The notes under the pieces: model-generated | The model's database searches: none | The model's input: only the letters and a program-made list of their open reading frames with translations | Told to the model about the DNA's origin: nothing | In this document: one piece after another, positions 54,752-62,920 of the stretch | How positions within the stretch are numbered: position 1 is the first letter of the stretch | How the letters are laid out: each line of letters opens with the position of its first letter | DNA from: Streptomyces sp. NBC_01317 | GTDB taxonomy: Bacteria > Actinomycetota > Actinomycetes > Streptomycetales > Streptomycetaceae | Assembly (NCBI RefSeq): GCF_035961655.1 | Contig: NZ_CP108393.1 | Location: 1,178,001-1,242,000, forward strand | Length of the DNA stretch: 64,000 nucleotides | Direction: 5' to 3' | Program-made: the position numbers and the translations under genes

Positions 54752-55780
54752 TCAGCCGGCCTCGTCCTCCGGCCGCGCCCGGCTCGGCTGGACCCGCTTC
54801 GGCTCCCCCGGCATCTTCGGGTAGTCCGGCGGGTACGGGAGGTCGCCGAGGCCCTGGTCCCGCTCGTGCCGGTCCGCCAGCTCCAGCAGCCCCTCCAGGC
54901 TGTACGCGTGCTCCTCCATGTCCGCGTGCACATCGCCCAGTTCGGCGTAGCGCACCGGCATGGTCGCGATGTCGAAGTCCCGCGGGGCCACGTCGTCCAG
55001 CTCCTCCCAGCGCAGCGGCGCCGAGACCGGGGCGTGCGGACGGGGCCGTACGGAGTAGGCGCAGGCGATCGTGCGGTCCCGGGCGGTCTGGTTGTAGTCG
55101 ACGAAGATCTTCTCACCGCGCTCCTCCTTCCACCACGCGGTGGTCACCCGGCCCGGGTTCCGGCGCTCCAGATGGCGGCCGATGGTGATGGCGGCCCGCC
55201 GTACCTCGGTGAACGTCCAGCGCGGCTCGATCGGGACGAACACGTGGAGGCCGCGTCCCCCCGACGTCTTGGGCCAGCCGCGCATCCCCAGCTCGTCGAG
55301 GAAGCTGCGCAGCTCGTGCGCGGTCCTGACGGCGTCCTTGAAGTCCGTGCCGGGCTGGGGATCGAGGTCGATCCGCAGCTCGTCGGGGTGATCGGTGCGC
55401 CCGCGCCGTACCGGCCACGGGTGGAAGGTGAGGGCGCCGAGGTTCGCCGCCCAGAGGACCGCCGCCACCTCGGTCGGGCAGATCTCGTCGGCCGAACGCC
55501 CGCTGGGGAACTCGATCCGGGCGGTGGGGATCCAGTCGGGCAGGTTCTTCGGGGCCCGCTTCTGGTAGAAGAATTCCCCCTCGACGCCCTCCGGGTACCG
55601 CTCCAGCGTCGTCGGCCGGTCCCGCAGGGCCCGGAGGATTCCCGGGCCCACGGCCAGGTAGTAGCGCGCGACGTCGAGCTTCGTGAAGCCGCGCTCCGGA
55701 AAATAGATCTTGGCCGGGCTGGACAGCCGTACCGCCCGGCCGCCCGCCTCCAGCTCCACCGCCGCACCCGCTGCACCCAT
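54752..55780 (-). CDS. LigD-type NHEJ polymerase domain protein (archaeo-eukaryotic primase fold)
   Basis: The protein has 342 residues. SSPAKIYFPERGFTKLDVARYY opens the domain; the metal-binding pair is in LRIDLDPQPG, and SGGRGLHVFVPIEP contains the nucleotide-binding His. VDYNQTARDRTIACAYSVR is the conserved C-terminal strand. It adds ribonucleotides or short gaps during end joining or repair. The ligase is a separate divergent gene 75 bases away rather than fused, and no Ku gene is in the window. Confidence 0.93.
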   Translation of the reverse strand: MGAAGAAVELEAGGRAVRLSSPAKIYFPERGFTKLDVARYYLAVGPGILRALRDRPTTLERYPEGVEGEFFYQKRAPKNLPDWIPTARIEFPSGRSADEICPTEVAAVLWAANLGALTFHPWPVRRGRTDHPDELRIDLDPQPGTDFKDAVRTAHELRSFLDELGMRGWPKTSGGRGLHVFVPIEPRWTFTEVRRAAITIGRHLERRNPGRVTTAWWKEERGEKIFVDYNQTARDRTIACAYSVRPRPHAPVSAPLRWEELDDVAPRDFDIATMPVRYAELGDVHADMEEHAYSLEGLLELADRHERDQGLGDLPYPPDYPKMPGEPKRVQPSRARPEDEAG

Positions 55781-55855
55781 GAGCGCCACCGTAGGCCGGG
55801 CGGGCCGGGAGCGCATATCGGGCGGAGCGGACCGTTCCCGCGCACAATCGGGGAC

Positions 55856-56923
55856 ATGGATCTGCCGGTGATGCCTCCCGTGAAACCCATGCTCGCCAAG
55901 TCCGTGGCCGCGATCCCGCCCGGGATGCAGTACGAGGCCAAGTGGGACGGCTTCCGGGCGATCATCCATCGCGACGGCGACGAGGTGGTGATCGGCAGCA
56001 GGACCGGCAAGCCGCTGACCCGCTACTTTCCCGAGCTGGTGACGGCGGTACGGGACCGGCTCCCGGAGCGGTGCGTGTTCGACGGGGAGATCGTGATCGT
56101 CCACGAGGGCCGGCTGGACTTCGACAAGCTCACGGAGCGCATCCACCCCGCGAAGTCGCGCGTGGACATGCTGGCCGGGCGCACCCCGGCGAGTTTTGTC
56201 GCCTTCGACCTGCTGGCCCTCGGGGACGGCACGCTGATCGACATCGAGCAGGCGCAGCGCAGGGAGGCGCTGGAGGCGGCCCTGATCGGCGTAGAGCCGC
56301 CGGTGTACCTCGCGCCCGCCACCACGGACATCGAGCGGGCGCACGAGTGGTTCGAGCAGTACGAGGGCGCCGGGCTCGACGGGGTGATCGCCAAGCCGCT
56401 GGACCTGCCGTACAGGCCGGACTTCCGGGCGATGTACAAGATCAAGCACGAGCGGACGGCGGACGCGGTGGTCGCCGGGTACCGCCTGCACAAGAGCGGT
56501 CCCGTGGTGGGCTCGCTGCTGCTCGGCCTGCACGACGCGCGGGGCGTGCTCCAGCACGTGGGGGTGTGCGCGGCGTTCTCGATGCGGCGCAGGGCGGAGC
56601 TGGTCGAGGAGCTGGCGCCGCTGCGGATGGAGACGGCGGAGGGCCATCCGTGGGGCGCGTGGGCCGAGGAGGCGGCGCACGAGGGGGCGCGGCTGCCGGG
56701 CGGTCCGAGCCGCTGGTCGGGGACGAAAGACCTGTCGTGGATCGCGCTGCGGCCCGAGCTGGTGTGTGAGGTGGCGTACGACCACATGGAGGGCGACCGC
56801 TTCCGCCACACGGCGCAGTTCCGGAGGTGGCGTCCGGACAGGACGCCGGAGAGCTGTACGTACGCGCAGCTGGAGGAGCCGGTGGGGTACGACCTGGCGG
56901 CGGTGCTGAGCGGGCTCGCGTAG
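55856..56923 (+). CDS. ATP-dependent DNA ligase (LigC/LigD-ligase type)
   Basis: The protein has 355 residues. The adenylated lysine is in YEAKWDGFRA (KxDG); CVFDGEIVI, FVAFDLLAL, GLDGVIAKPLD and MYKIKHERTADAVV are motifs III to V. The oligonucleotide-binding domain ends with the C-terminal VCEVAYDHMEGDRFRHTAQFRRWRPD segment (motif VI). It seals nicks using ATP, with a role in end joining or gap repair with the divergent polymerase gene. Confidence 0.94.
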   Translation: MDLPVMPPVKPMLAKSVAAIPPGMQYEAKWDGFRAIIHRDGDEVVIGSRTGKPLTRYFPELVTAVRDRLPERCVFDGEIVIVHEGRLDFDKLTERIHPAKSRVDMLAGRTPASFVAFDLLALGDGTLIDIEQAQRREALEAALIGVEPPVYLAPATTDIERAHEWFEQYEGAGLDGVIAKPLDLPYRPDFRAMYKIKHERTADAVVAGYRLHKSGPVVGSLLLGLHDARGVLQHVGVCAAFSMRRRAELVEELAPLRMETAEGHPWGAWAEEAAHEGARLPGGPSRWSGTKDLSWIALRPELVCEVAYDHMEGDRFRHTAQFRRWRPDRTPESCTYAQLEEPVGYDLAAVLSGLA

Positions 56924-57027
56924 CCGGTGCCGAGCGCCGGCCCGGTACGCCCCCGATGCCGCGGGCCGCGATCTTACGGACCGGTGACGCACCGGCGTGC
57001 GTCGGCCCGGTGGGGCCGTCCGGCGCA

Positions 57028-57033
57028 TAGCGT
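57028..57033 (+). promoter_or_regulatory. -10 element, leaderless promoter of the epimerase gene
   Basis: TAGCGT ends 7 bases before ATG 57041; no Shine-Dalgarno is present. Confidence 0.55.
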
Positions 57034-57040
57034 CACCAAC

Positions 57041-58102
57041 ATGCGTGTACTTGTCACCGGAGGAGCCGGCTTCATCGGCTCACACATCGTCACGGCCCTC
57101 ACGGCGCTGGGCCACGAGGCCGTCGTCCTGGACGCCCTGCTGCCGTCGGCCCACCCCGTGCCGCCCGCGCGCCCGCCGGAGGTGGAGTGGATCCACGCCG
57201 ACGTACGGGACCGGGCGGCGGTCGACCGTGCGCTGCGCGGGGTGGAGGCGGTCTGCCACCAGGCGGCGATGGTCGGCCTCGGCAAGGACTTCGCGGACGC
57301 GCCGGACTACGTGAGCTGCAACGACCTGGGGACCGCCACGCTGCTGGCCGCCATGGCGGGTGCGGGGGTACGGGACCTGACGCTGGCCGGGTCGATGGTC
57401 GTGTACGGGGAGGGCCGGTACGACTGCCCCGCGCACGGCCGCGTCGCGCCGGGACCCCGCGCGGAGGCGGATCTGGTGGCGGGCCGCTTCGAACCCGGAT
57501 GCCCGGTGTGCGGGGCGGAGTTGACGCCGGGTCTGATCGGCGAGGACGCGCGCACCGACCCGCGCAACGTGTACGCGGTGACCAAGCTGGCCCAGGAACA
57601 TCTCGCGGCGTCCTGGGCGCGGGCCACGGGCGGCCGGGCGCTCTCGTTGCGCTACCACAACGTGTACGGCCCTGGGATGCCCCGCGACACCCCGTACGCG
57701 GGGGTCGCGTCGTTCTTCCGCTCCTCGCTGACCAGGGGCGAGGCGCCACAGGTCTTCGAGGACGGCGGGCAGCGGCGGGACTTCGTGCACGTACGGGACG
57801 TGGCGACGGCGAACGCCCTGGCGCTGGCGTTCGTACGGACGAGGGAGCCCGGCACGCTGGGCGCGTACAACACCGGCAGCGGCGAACCGCACACCGTGGG
57901 CGAGATGGCGGGGGCGCTGGCGGCGGCGCACGGGGGTCCTGATCCGGTGGTCACCGGGGAGTACCGGCTGGGCGACGTACGGCACATCACCGCGTCGTCG
58001 GAGCGGCTGCGGGCGGAGCTGGGGTGGCGGCCGGAGGTCGGGTTCGCGGCGGGCATGGCGGAGTTCGCGCGGTCGGGGCAGCGGGGGGTGGCGGTGCTTT
58101 GA
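57041..58102 (+). CDS. NAD-dependent nucleotide-sugar epimerase/dehydratase with Cys-rich insertion
   Basis: The protein has 353 residues, an extended SDR. VLVTGGAGFIGSHIV binds NAD; SMVVYGEG is the Ser/Tyr region and NVYAVTKLAQEH carries YxxxK. Between them (about residues 127-165) there is an insertion with Cys-Pro-Ala-His and Cys-Pro-Val-Cys, a likely small zinc site uncommon in SDR enzymes. It acts on a nucleotide sugar and probably supplies the glycosyltransferase genes downstream. Its 3' end is tandemly duplicated just after the stop (58084-58130). Confidence 0.9.
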   Translation: MRVLVTGGAGFIGSHIVTALTALGHEAVVLDALLPSAHPVPPARPPEVEWIHADVRDRAAVDRALRGVEAVCHQAAMVGLGKDFADAPDYVSCNDLGTATLLAAMAGAGVRDLTLAGSMVVYGEGRYDCPAHGRVAPGPRAEADLVAGRFEPGCPVCGAELTPGLIGEDARTDPRNVYAVTKLAQEHLAASWARATGGRALSLRYHNVYGPGMPRDTPYAGVASFFRSSLTRGEAPQVFEDGGQRRDFVHVRDVATANALALAFVRTREPGTLGAYNTGSGEPHTVGEMAGALAAAHGGPDPVVTGEYRLGDVRHITASSERLRAELGWRPEVGFAAGMAEFARSGQRGVAVL

Positions 58103-58299
58103 GCGGAGGGGGTGGCGGTGCCTTGAGCGGGGGCTCGCACCGCTTCGACGGGGTCCGCTCCGGAGTTCGCTCAGGAGTCCGCTCCGTGGCACTTCTTCCC
58201 GTTTTTGGGCCGAACGGGCGGAGCGGCTCGCACCCTCGGCGCTGTCCGTGTTTCGTAAGACCGCGTGTCCCAGTTGTCGGTTTCTGAATTCATACGGTG

Positions 58300-59055
58300 A
58301 TGGACGTGACGTACTCGATCCCCACGACGGTTGACGTCGTACTCCCCTGTCTCGACGAGGCCCGGGCCCTGCCCTGGGTGCTGGACCGGCTGCCCGCGGG
58401 CTGGCGGGCGATCGTCGTGGACAACGGCTCGGCCGACGGCTCGGCGGAGATCGCCGCCGGGCTCGGCGCGACCGTCGTGCACGAACCCCGGCGCGGCTTC
58501 GGTGCCGCGTGCCACGCCGGACTGCTCGCCGCCGAGGCGGAGTTCGTGTGCTTCTGCGACTGCGACGCGTCGCTCGATCCCGGCCTGCTGCCCGCGTTTG
58601 TGGCGGAGGTGGCGGCCGGCCGGGCGGATCTGGTGCTGGGGCGCCGCAGGCCGCAGACCCGCGGGGCGTGGCCGGCGCACGCCAGGGCGGGGAACATGGC
58701 GCTGTCCGGGATGCTGCGCCGCAGAACAGGCCTGCGGCTGCGTGACCTGGGCCCGATGCGGGCGGCGCGCCGGGAGGCGCTGCTGGACCTGTCGCTGACG
58801 GACCGGCGCAGTGGCTATCCGCTCCAGATGGTCGTCCGCGCGGCGGACGCGGGCTGGCGGGTGACGGAGCGGGACGTGCCGTATCTGCCGCGTACGGGCA
58901 GGTCGAAGGTGACGGGCACGTGGCGCGGGACGTGGCAGGCGGTGCACGACATGCGCGCGGTGCTGGCGCAGGAGCCGGGGGCGGTGGCCGCTGCGGGAGC
59001 GGCGGTGGCCGTTGTCTCGGAGGACGTGCGTGACGAGCGGGCGGGTGCGCGGTGA
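58300..59055 (+). CDS. GT2-family glycosyltransferase (DPM1/DPG synthase-like)
   Basis: The product has 251 residues from ATG 58300; GTG 58297 would add one residue. VDVVLPCLDEARALPWVLDRL and VVDNGSADGS bind the nucleotide; CFCDCDASLD is the DXD-type metal site; RRSGYPLQMVVRAADAGWRV matches the acceptor loop of polyprenyl-phosphate sugar transferases. It has no C-terminal membrane segments. Its stop overlaps the next gene's GTG in a GTGA junction, and the methyltransferase gene follows, giving a three-gene operon. It probably loads a sugar on a lipid carrier. Confidence 0.88.
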   Translation: MDVTYSIPTTVDVVLPCLDEARALPWVLDRLPAGWRAIVVDNGSADGSAEIAAGLGATVVHEPRRGFGAACHAGLLAAEAEFVCFCDCDASLDPGLLPAFVAEVAAGRADLVLGRRRPQTRGAWPAHARAGNMALSGMLRRRTGLRLRDLGPMRAARREALLDLSLTDRRSGYPLQMVVRAADAGWRVTERDVPYLPRTGRSKVTGTWRGTWQAVHDMRAVLAQEPGAVAAAGAAVAVVSEDVRDERAGAR

Positions 59056-59741
59056 CCACGATCCTGGTGATGGCCAAGGCCCCCGTACCCGGGCGTGTCA
59101 AGACGCGGCTCACTCCGCCCTTCCTGGCCGAGGAGGCCGCCGCGCTGGCCGAGGCCGCGCTGTGCGACACGCTGGCCGCCGTCCTGGCCGCGCCCGTGCG
59201 GCGCCGGGTGCTGGTCCTCGACGGGGCGCCGGGCGCGTGGCTGCCGGACGGGGTCGACGTGGTCGCGCAGGTGGCCGGCGGGCTGGACGAGCGGCTCGCC
59301 GCCGCGTTCGCCGGGTGTAGCGGGCCCGCCGTGCTCATCGGGATGGACACCCCCCAGGTCACCCCCGAGCTGTTGGAACCGGCACTCACTCCGGACGCCT
59401 GGCTGGGGTGCGACGCGTGGTTCGGACCGGCGGTCGACGGGGGGTTCTGGGCGCTCGGGCTCGCCGTACCGGATCCGTCGCTGCTGCTGGGCGTACCGAT
59501 GTCCGTACCGGAGACGGGGGCGGTGCAGCGGGCCCGCCTGACCGGGGCGGGGCTCGCGGTACGGAACCTGCCGGTCCTGCGGGACGTCGACACCGCGCAG
59601 GACGCGGAGCTGGTCGCGGCCGAGGCGCCGACCAGCCGGTTCGCGGCGGCGCTGGGGCGGGTCACGGGGGCGCGCGGCGATGCCCGAACCGCCACCGACG
59701 CCGGGGCGGGCACCCCGGCATCCCGGGCCGGGGTGCGCTGA
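59052..59741 (+). CDS. DUF2064 / TIGR04282-type glycosyltransferase-like protein
   Basis: The protein has 229 residues. ILVMAKAPVPGRVKTRLTPP is the family's nucleotide-binding start; VLIGMDTPQVTPELLE gives the metal-binding Asp, and GPAVDGGFWALGLA is conserved. Members belong to the GT-A superfamily and occur in arsenosugar and other glycolipid gene sets. It overlaps the GT2 gene and is followed after two bases by the methyltransferase gene. The last 25 residues are disordered. Its donor is unknown. Confidence 0.85.
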   Translation: MTTILVMAKAPVPGRVKTRLTPPFLAEEAAALAEAALCDTLAAVLAAPVRRRVLVLDGAPGAWLPDGVDVVAQVAGGLDERLAAAFAGCSGPAVLIGMDTPQVTPELLEPALTPDAWLGCDAWFGPAVDGGFWALGLAVPDPSLLLGVPMSVPETGAVQRARLTGAGLAVRNLPVLRDVDTAQDAELVAAEAPTSRFAAALGRVTGARGDARTATDAGAGTPASRAGVR

Positions 59742-59743
59742 CC

Positions 59744-60526
59744 ATGGGCCTTGCCGAGATCCGTACGCCGTCCGCCGCCGCGGTCCCCCGTTCGGCCGTT
59801 CCGCTCCGCCCGCGCCGTACCCCCGACACGCCCTGGCACGCCGACCCGTACACGGACGCGCTGCGCGCCGGGCGCGGTCCGCTCTTCCTGCGCCGCTCCG
59901 ACGGCTGGCTGCTGCCGCTGGAGGTGGAACGGTGGTGCGGCGGACCCGACAGCGCCGATCTGACCGTGCTGGAGCGCTGCCGGGGCACCGTCCTCGACAT
60001 CGGCTGCGGCCCCGGCCGGCTGGTCGCGGCGCTCGCCGCGCGGGGCCGTACCGCGCTCGGCATCGACATCAGCCCGGCGGCCGTGGCGCACACCGTGCGC
60101 GGGGGCGGCAGCGCGCTGCTCAGGTCGGTCTTCGATCCGCTGCCCCGCGAGGGCGGTTGGGACACGGCGCTGCTGATCGACGGCAACATCGGCATCGACG
60201 GCGATCCGTCGGCGCTGCTGCGGCGGCTCGCGGGGATCGTGAAACCGGGCGGCTCGCTGATCGTGGAGACCGCGCCCACCGGGGTCGACCCGGATCTCGA
60301 CGAGCGGGTGCGGGTGCGGGTGGACAACGGCAGCGGCGCGCCAGGAGAGGCGTTCTACTGGTCCCGGCTCGGGGCGCGGGCCTTGGTGCGCCGGGCCCGT
60401 ACCACCGGCTGGGTCCCGGCCGAGCAGTGGACTGCGGAGGGGCGGCGGTTTGTGGCGCTGCGTCAAGAAGTCTCAGGGACAAGGCCGTACGGAGAACCTA
60501 CCGCCCGGTCCGAGGCATGCGGATGA
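59744..60526 (+). CDS. class I SAM-dependent methyltransferase
   Basis: The protein has 260 residues. The SAM site is VLDIGCGPGRLVAAL with GIDISPAAVA as motif II; the motif IV/V region reads LIDGNIGIDGDPSALLRRL and KPGGSLIVETAP. A basic N-terminus of about 60 residues precedes it. Last gene of the GT2-DUF2064-methyltransferase operon, so it probably methylates the glycan or lipid product. Its last 29 bases overlap the convergent DUF6191 gene. Confidence 0.88.
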   Translation: MGLAEIRTPSAAAVPRSAVPLRPRRTPDTPWHADPYTDALRAGRGPLFLRRSDGWLLPLEVERWCGGPDSADLTVLERCRGTVLDIGCGPGRLVAALAARGRTALGIDISPAAVAHTVRGGGSALLRSVFDPLPREGGWDTALLIDGNIGIDGDPSALLRRLAGIVKPGGSLIVETAPTGVDPDLDERVRVRVDNGSGAPGEAFYWSRLGARALVRRARTTGWVPAEQWTAEGRRFVALRQEVSGTRPYGEPTARSEACG

Positions 60527-60818
60527 CCGCTGTCCGTCCGTCCAGATCCACCGTGGTCCGGTTCGGCGGCGCCCCGTCCTCCTCGTCGTCCCGCAGGATG
60601 AGCGCCGACCGACGCTCCTTCAACTCGCTCTGCTTACCCGGCGAGAAGCTCGCGTGAAGCTGCTCGAAACCGGTCGCTGATATCTGCCCCTGCCTGACGC
60701 TGTTCCGCCACGGCAGCAGACCGGCTCGCCCTACGCGAAGCAGCAGTTGGTCGGCGAAGGCCGTCACCGTCAGCAGGATGACCAGGCCGGGCAAGGTCAT
60801 GAAGACAAGGAATTCCAT
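60498..60818 (-). CDS. DUF6191-type small membrane-anchored protein
   Basis: The protein has 106 residues. An N-terminal membrane segment (FLVFMTLPGLVILLTVTAFA) is followed by a basic cytoplasmic part with GFEQLHASFSPGKQSELKERR, the characteristic conserved block of this actinobacterial family. Function unknown. The convergent overlap with the methyltransferase gene is unusual in length but both frames look real. Confidence 0.75.
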   Translation of the reverse strand: MEFLVFMTLPGLVILLTVTAFADQLLLRVGRAGLLPWRNSVRQGQISATGFEQLHASFSPGKQSELKERRSALILRDDEEDGAPPNRTTVDLDGRTAVIRMPRTGR

Positions 60819-60845
60819 ACGCCAGTATCCGGGGGGAAACGACCT

Positions 60846-61301
60846 CTAGTCCAGGTACGCGCCGTCCGCGTACACCCAGGCGCCGTCGTGGCGGGTGAAG
60901 CGGCTGCGTTCGTGCAGGGCGCCCGGATGGCCCTGCTGGGTGTACGAGGCGCGGAAGGTGACCGTGCCCGTGGTGTGGAACGGGGTGCCGTCCGTGGTCT
61001 CCAGGATGTCCAGTCCGGTCCAGCGGGTGGTGGGGTCCAGTTCGAGGCCGTCGGGGCGGGTGGCCGGATCCCAGGTCCTGAGCAGGTACGACGCGTCCAG
61101 CACGACAAACGCGCTGTAGCGGGACCGCATCAGCGCCTCGGCCGTTGGTGCGGTGGCGGGACCGACGTGGTAGCGGCCACAGCACTCTCCGTACGACGCG
61201 GGCCGGCCGCAGGGACAGGGCGAGGCGGTCGAGGGCGAGACCGGGGAGGGGGCGGGCGTGGTGCGCGCGGGGCGCGCCTGGCGGTGGGGGCGTCGGGCCA
61301 T
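60846..61301 (-). CDS. YchJ-family SEC-C metal-binding protein
   Basis: The protein has 151 residues. CPCGRPASYGECCGRYH carries four cysteines and a histidine of a SEC-C zinc motif, followed by TAEALMRSRYSAFVV and the NTF2-like fold (TGTVTFRASYTQQG, FTRHDGAWVYADG). ATG 61301 follows directly from MARRPHRQ. The first 30 residues are disordered and basic. The function of YchJ proteins is not established. Confidence 0.9.
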   Translation of the reverse strand: MARRPHRQARPARTTPAPSPVSPSTASPCPCGRPASYGECCGRYHVGPATAPTAEALMRSRYSAFVVLDASYLLRTWDPATRPDGLELDPTTRWTGLDILETTDGTPFHTTGTVTFRASYTQQGHPGALHERSRFTRHDGAWVYADGAYLD

Positions 61302-61320
61302 GTCCCCATTCTGCCTCGCG

Positions 61321-61365
61321 GACGTGCACGCCCAGGACGTGCACGCCCAGGACGCGCGCGCCGGG
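61321..61365. repeat. short tandem repeat between two genes
   Basis: Two exact copies of GACGTGCACGCCCAG followed by a decayed third (15-base period). Confidence 0.6.
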
Positions 61366-61372
61366 TCCCGTC

Positions 61373-62335
61373 TCACGTGGGCGCGAAGCGGTGGCGGTAC
61401 GCCGTAGGGGGCAGGCCCGTACGGCGCTTCAGTTGGGATCTCAGGTTCGCCGCCGTGCCCAGGCCGCTCAGGCGGGCCACCCGGTCCAGGCGCACCTCTC
61501 CCTCCTCCATCAGGCGGCAGGCCAGCGCCACCCGCTGGGTGGTGAGCCAGGCGAGCGGGGTCGTGCCCAGCTGGGTGCGGAAGCGGCGGTGCAGGGTGGC
61601 CTGGCTGATCGTCGCGCGGGCTGCCAGGTCCGCCGTGGTGAGCGGGGCCGCCAGGCGGGTCGCCGCCCAGGTCAGCAGGGGGGAGAGGGAGGTGTCGGGG
61701 ACCTCGGGGAGTGGCTGTTCCACGAACTGCTGCTGGCCCCCGTCGCGGTGCAGCGCGAAGACCAGCCGGCGGCTCACCGCGACGGCCGTCCGCGCCCCGT
61801 GGTCGTTCCTGATCAACTGGAGGCACGCGTCGAGCGCGGCCGCGCTGCCCGCCGCCGTGACGACGTCCCCCTCGTCGACGAAGAGGACGTCCGGATCGAG
61901 CCGTACGGCGGGGAACCGCTCCGCGAACAGGTCCGCCCAGCGCCAGTGGGTCGTCGCCCGCCGCCCGTCCAGCACCCCCGCCGCCGCCAGGACGAAAGAG
62001 CCCGTGCAGAAGCTCGCCAGGCGGGCGCCGCGCGCCGCGGCCCGGCGTACCGCGTCCAGGACCGCAGGCGAGGGGTCGTTCCCGGGATCCGGGCGGTTCG
62101 GGACGATCACGGTGTCCGCCCGGTCGACCGCTTCGAGCCCGGACACCCCGGACAGCTGGAAGAACCCCGAGTGCATCGTGACCGACGGGCTCTCCGCGCA
62201 CAGCTCGAAGTCGTACCAGGACGTGTCCAGCTCCGGCCGGGCCAGGCCGAACAGCTCCGTCGCCACGCCCATCTCGAAGGGGTTCGAGCCCTCCGCGACG
62301 ATCATGACCACCCGATGCGAGAAATCTTGCGCCAT
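61373..62335 (-). CDS. GlxA-family transcriptional regulator (DJ-1-like domain plus AraC HTH)
   Basis: The protein has 320 residues. The DJ-1 domain has FCTGSFVLAAAGVL with the Cys nucleophile position; the C-terminal AraC double helix-turn-helix reads LTTADLAARATISQATLHRRF and LDRVARLSGLGTAANLRSQLKRR. It is a paralogue of the regulator at 11842 with low identity. Its start is 51 bases from the divergent cupin gene, its probable target. Confidence 0.92.
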   Translation of the reverse strand: MAQDFSHRVVMIVAEGSNPFEMGVATELFGLARPELDTSWYDFELCAESPSVTMHSGFFQLSGVSGLEAVDRADTVIVPNRPDPGNDPSPAVLDAVRRAAARGARLASFCTGSFVLAAAGVLDGRRATTHWRWADLFAERFPAVRLDPDVLFVDEGDVVTAAGSAAALDACLQLIRNDHGARTAVAVSRRLVFALHRDGGQQQFVEQPLPEVPDTSLSPLLTWAATRLAAPLTTADLAARATISQATLHRRFRTQLGTTPLAWLTTQRVALACRLMEEGEVRLDRVARLSGLGTAANLRSQLKRRTGLPPTAYRHRFAPT

Positions 62336-62386
62336 GTGCGATTCCTAGCACTTTCGCTCCTCCGGCACCAGAACGACGATGGACGC

Positions 62387-62776
62387 ATGACTACCGAACC
62401 GCTCGCACTGAGCACCGCCCTCGACTCCTTCGACGCCCTCTGGAGCCCCCGCATCGTCACGCGCGTCAACGACTACGACGTGCGTGTCGCGAAGGTCGCG
62501 GGCGAGCACGTGTGGCACGTCCACGAGAACACCGACGAGTTCTTCCAGGTCCTCGACGGTGAGCTGCTCATCGCCCTGCGCGAGGACGGCGCCGAGCGGA
62601 CCGTCGCCCTCGCCCGTGGATCGGTGTTCGTCGTCCCGCGCGGCACCTGGCACAAGCCGTCCTCGGAGCGGGGCGCGTCGATCCTGCTGTTCGAGCCGAC
62701 CGGCACGCTGTCGGTGGGCGATCAGCACGAGGAGGTCCCGGACCAGGTGGACGTGACGGTGGGGCACGCCCTCTGA
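62387..62776 (+). CDS. single-domain cupin protein
   Basis: The protein has 129 residues. The cupin motifs are HVHENTDEFFQVLDG (His-x-His-x4-Glu) and PRGTWHKPSSERG (Pro-Arg-Gly-x-x-His), forming a metal site. It is a small beta-barrel enzyme or binder of unknown substrate. It is divergent from the GlxA regulator. Confidence 0.88.
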   Translation: MTTEPLALSTALDSFDALWSPRIVTRVNDYDVRVAKVAGEHVWHVHENTDEFFQVLDGELLIALREDGAERTVALARGSVFVVPRGTWHKPSSERGASILLFEPTGTLSVGDQHEEVPDQVDVTVGHAL

Positions 62777-62780
62777 CGCC

Positions 62781-62822
62781 CCGTGCGCCCTGTGCGACCC
62801 GTGCGACCCGTGCGACCCGCGC
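62781..62822. repeat. short tandem repeat
   Basis: Four partial copies of GTGCGACCC or close variants with a period of 9-10 bases, between the cupin and GntR genes. Confidence 0.5.
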
Positions 62823-62871
62823 GCCATTGACGGCGTCGCGTCCTCGGCCTAGCCTCCCTCTCCGTCGTACT

Positions 62872-62888
62872 TCATACGTCATATATGA
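62872..62888. promoter_or_regulatory. possible GntR operator
   Basis: TCATA and TATGA arms around CGTCATA, 33 bases before the GntR start; an AT-rich island in GC-rich DNA. A TATATG inside could be a -10. Weak evidence. Confidence 0.35.
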
Positions 62889-62920
62889 GTCACGATCCGT
62901 GAGTTGAGCGAGGAGCGCCC

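Noticed and set aside
54119..56923. A 934-residue fusion frame running from the DUF1080 region into the DNA ligase
   Set aside because: The first 580 codons are out of frame with the DUF1080 domain and antisense to the polymerase gene; the ligase has its own ATG at 55856.
57080..60466. A 1128-codon open frame on the minus strand
   Set aside because: Antisense to four well-supported genes; composition is Arg/Pro/Ala low complexity.
61321..61365. CRISPR-like array
   Set aside because: Only two and a half copies of a 15-base unit without spacers; a simple tandem repeat.
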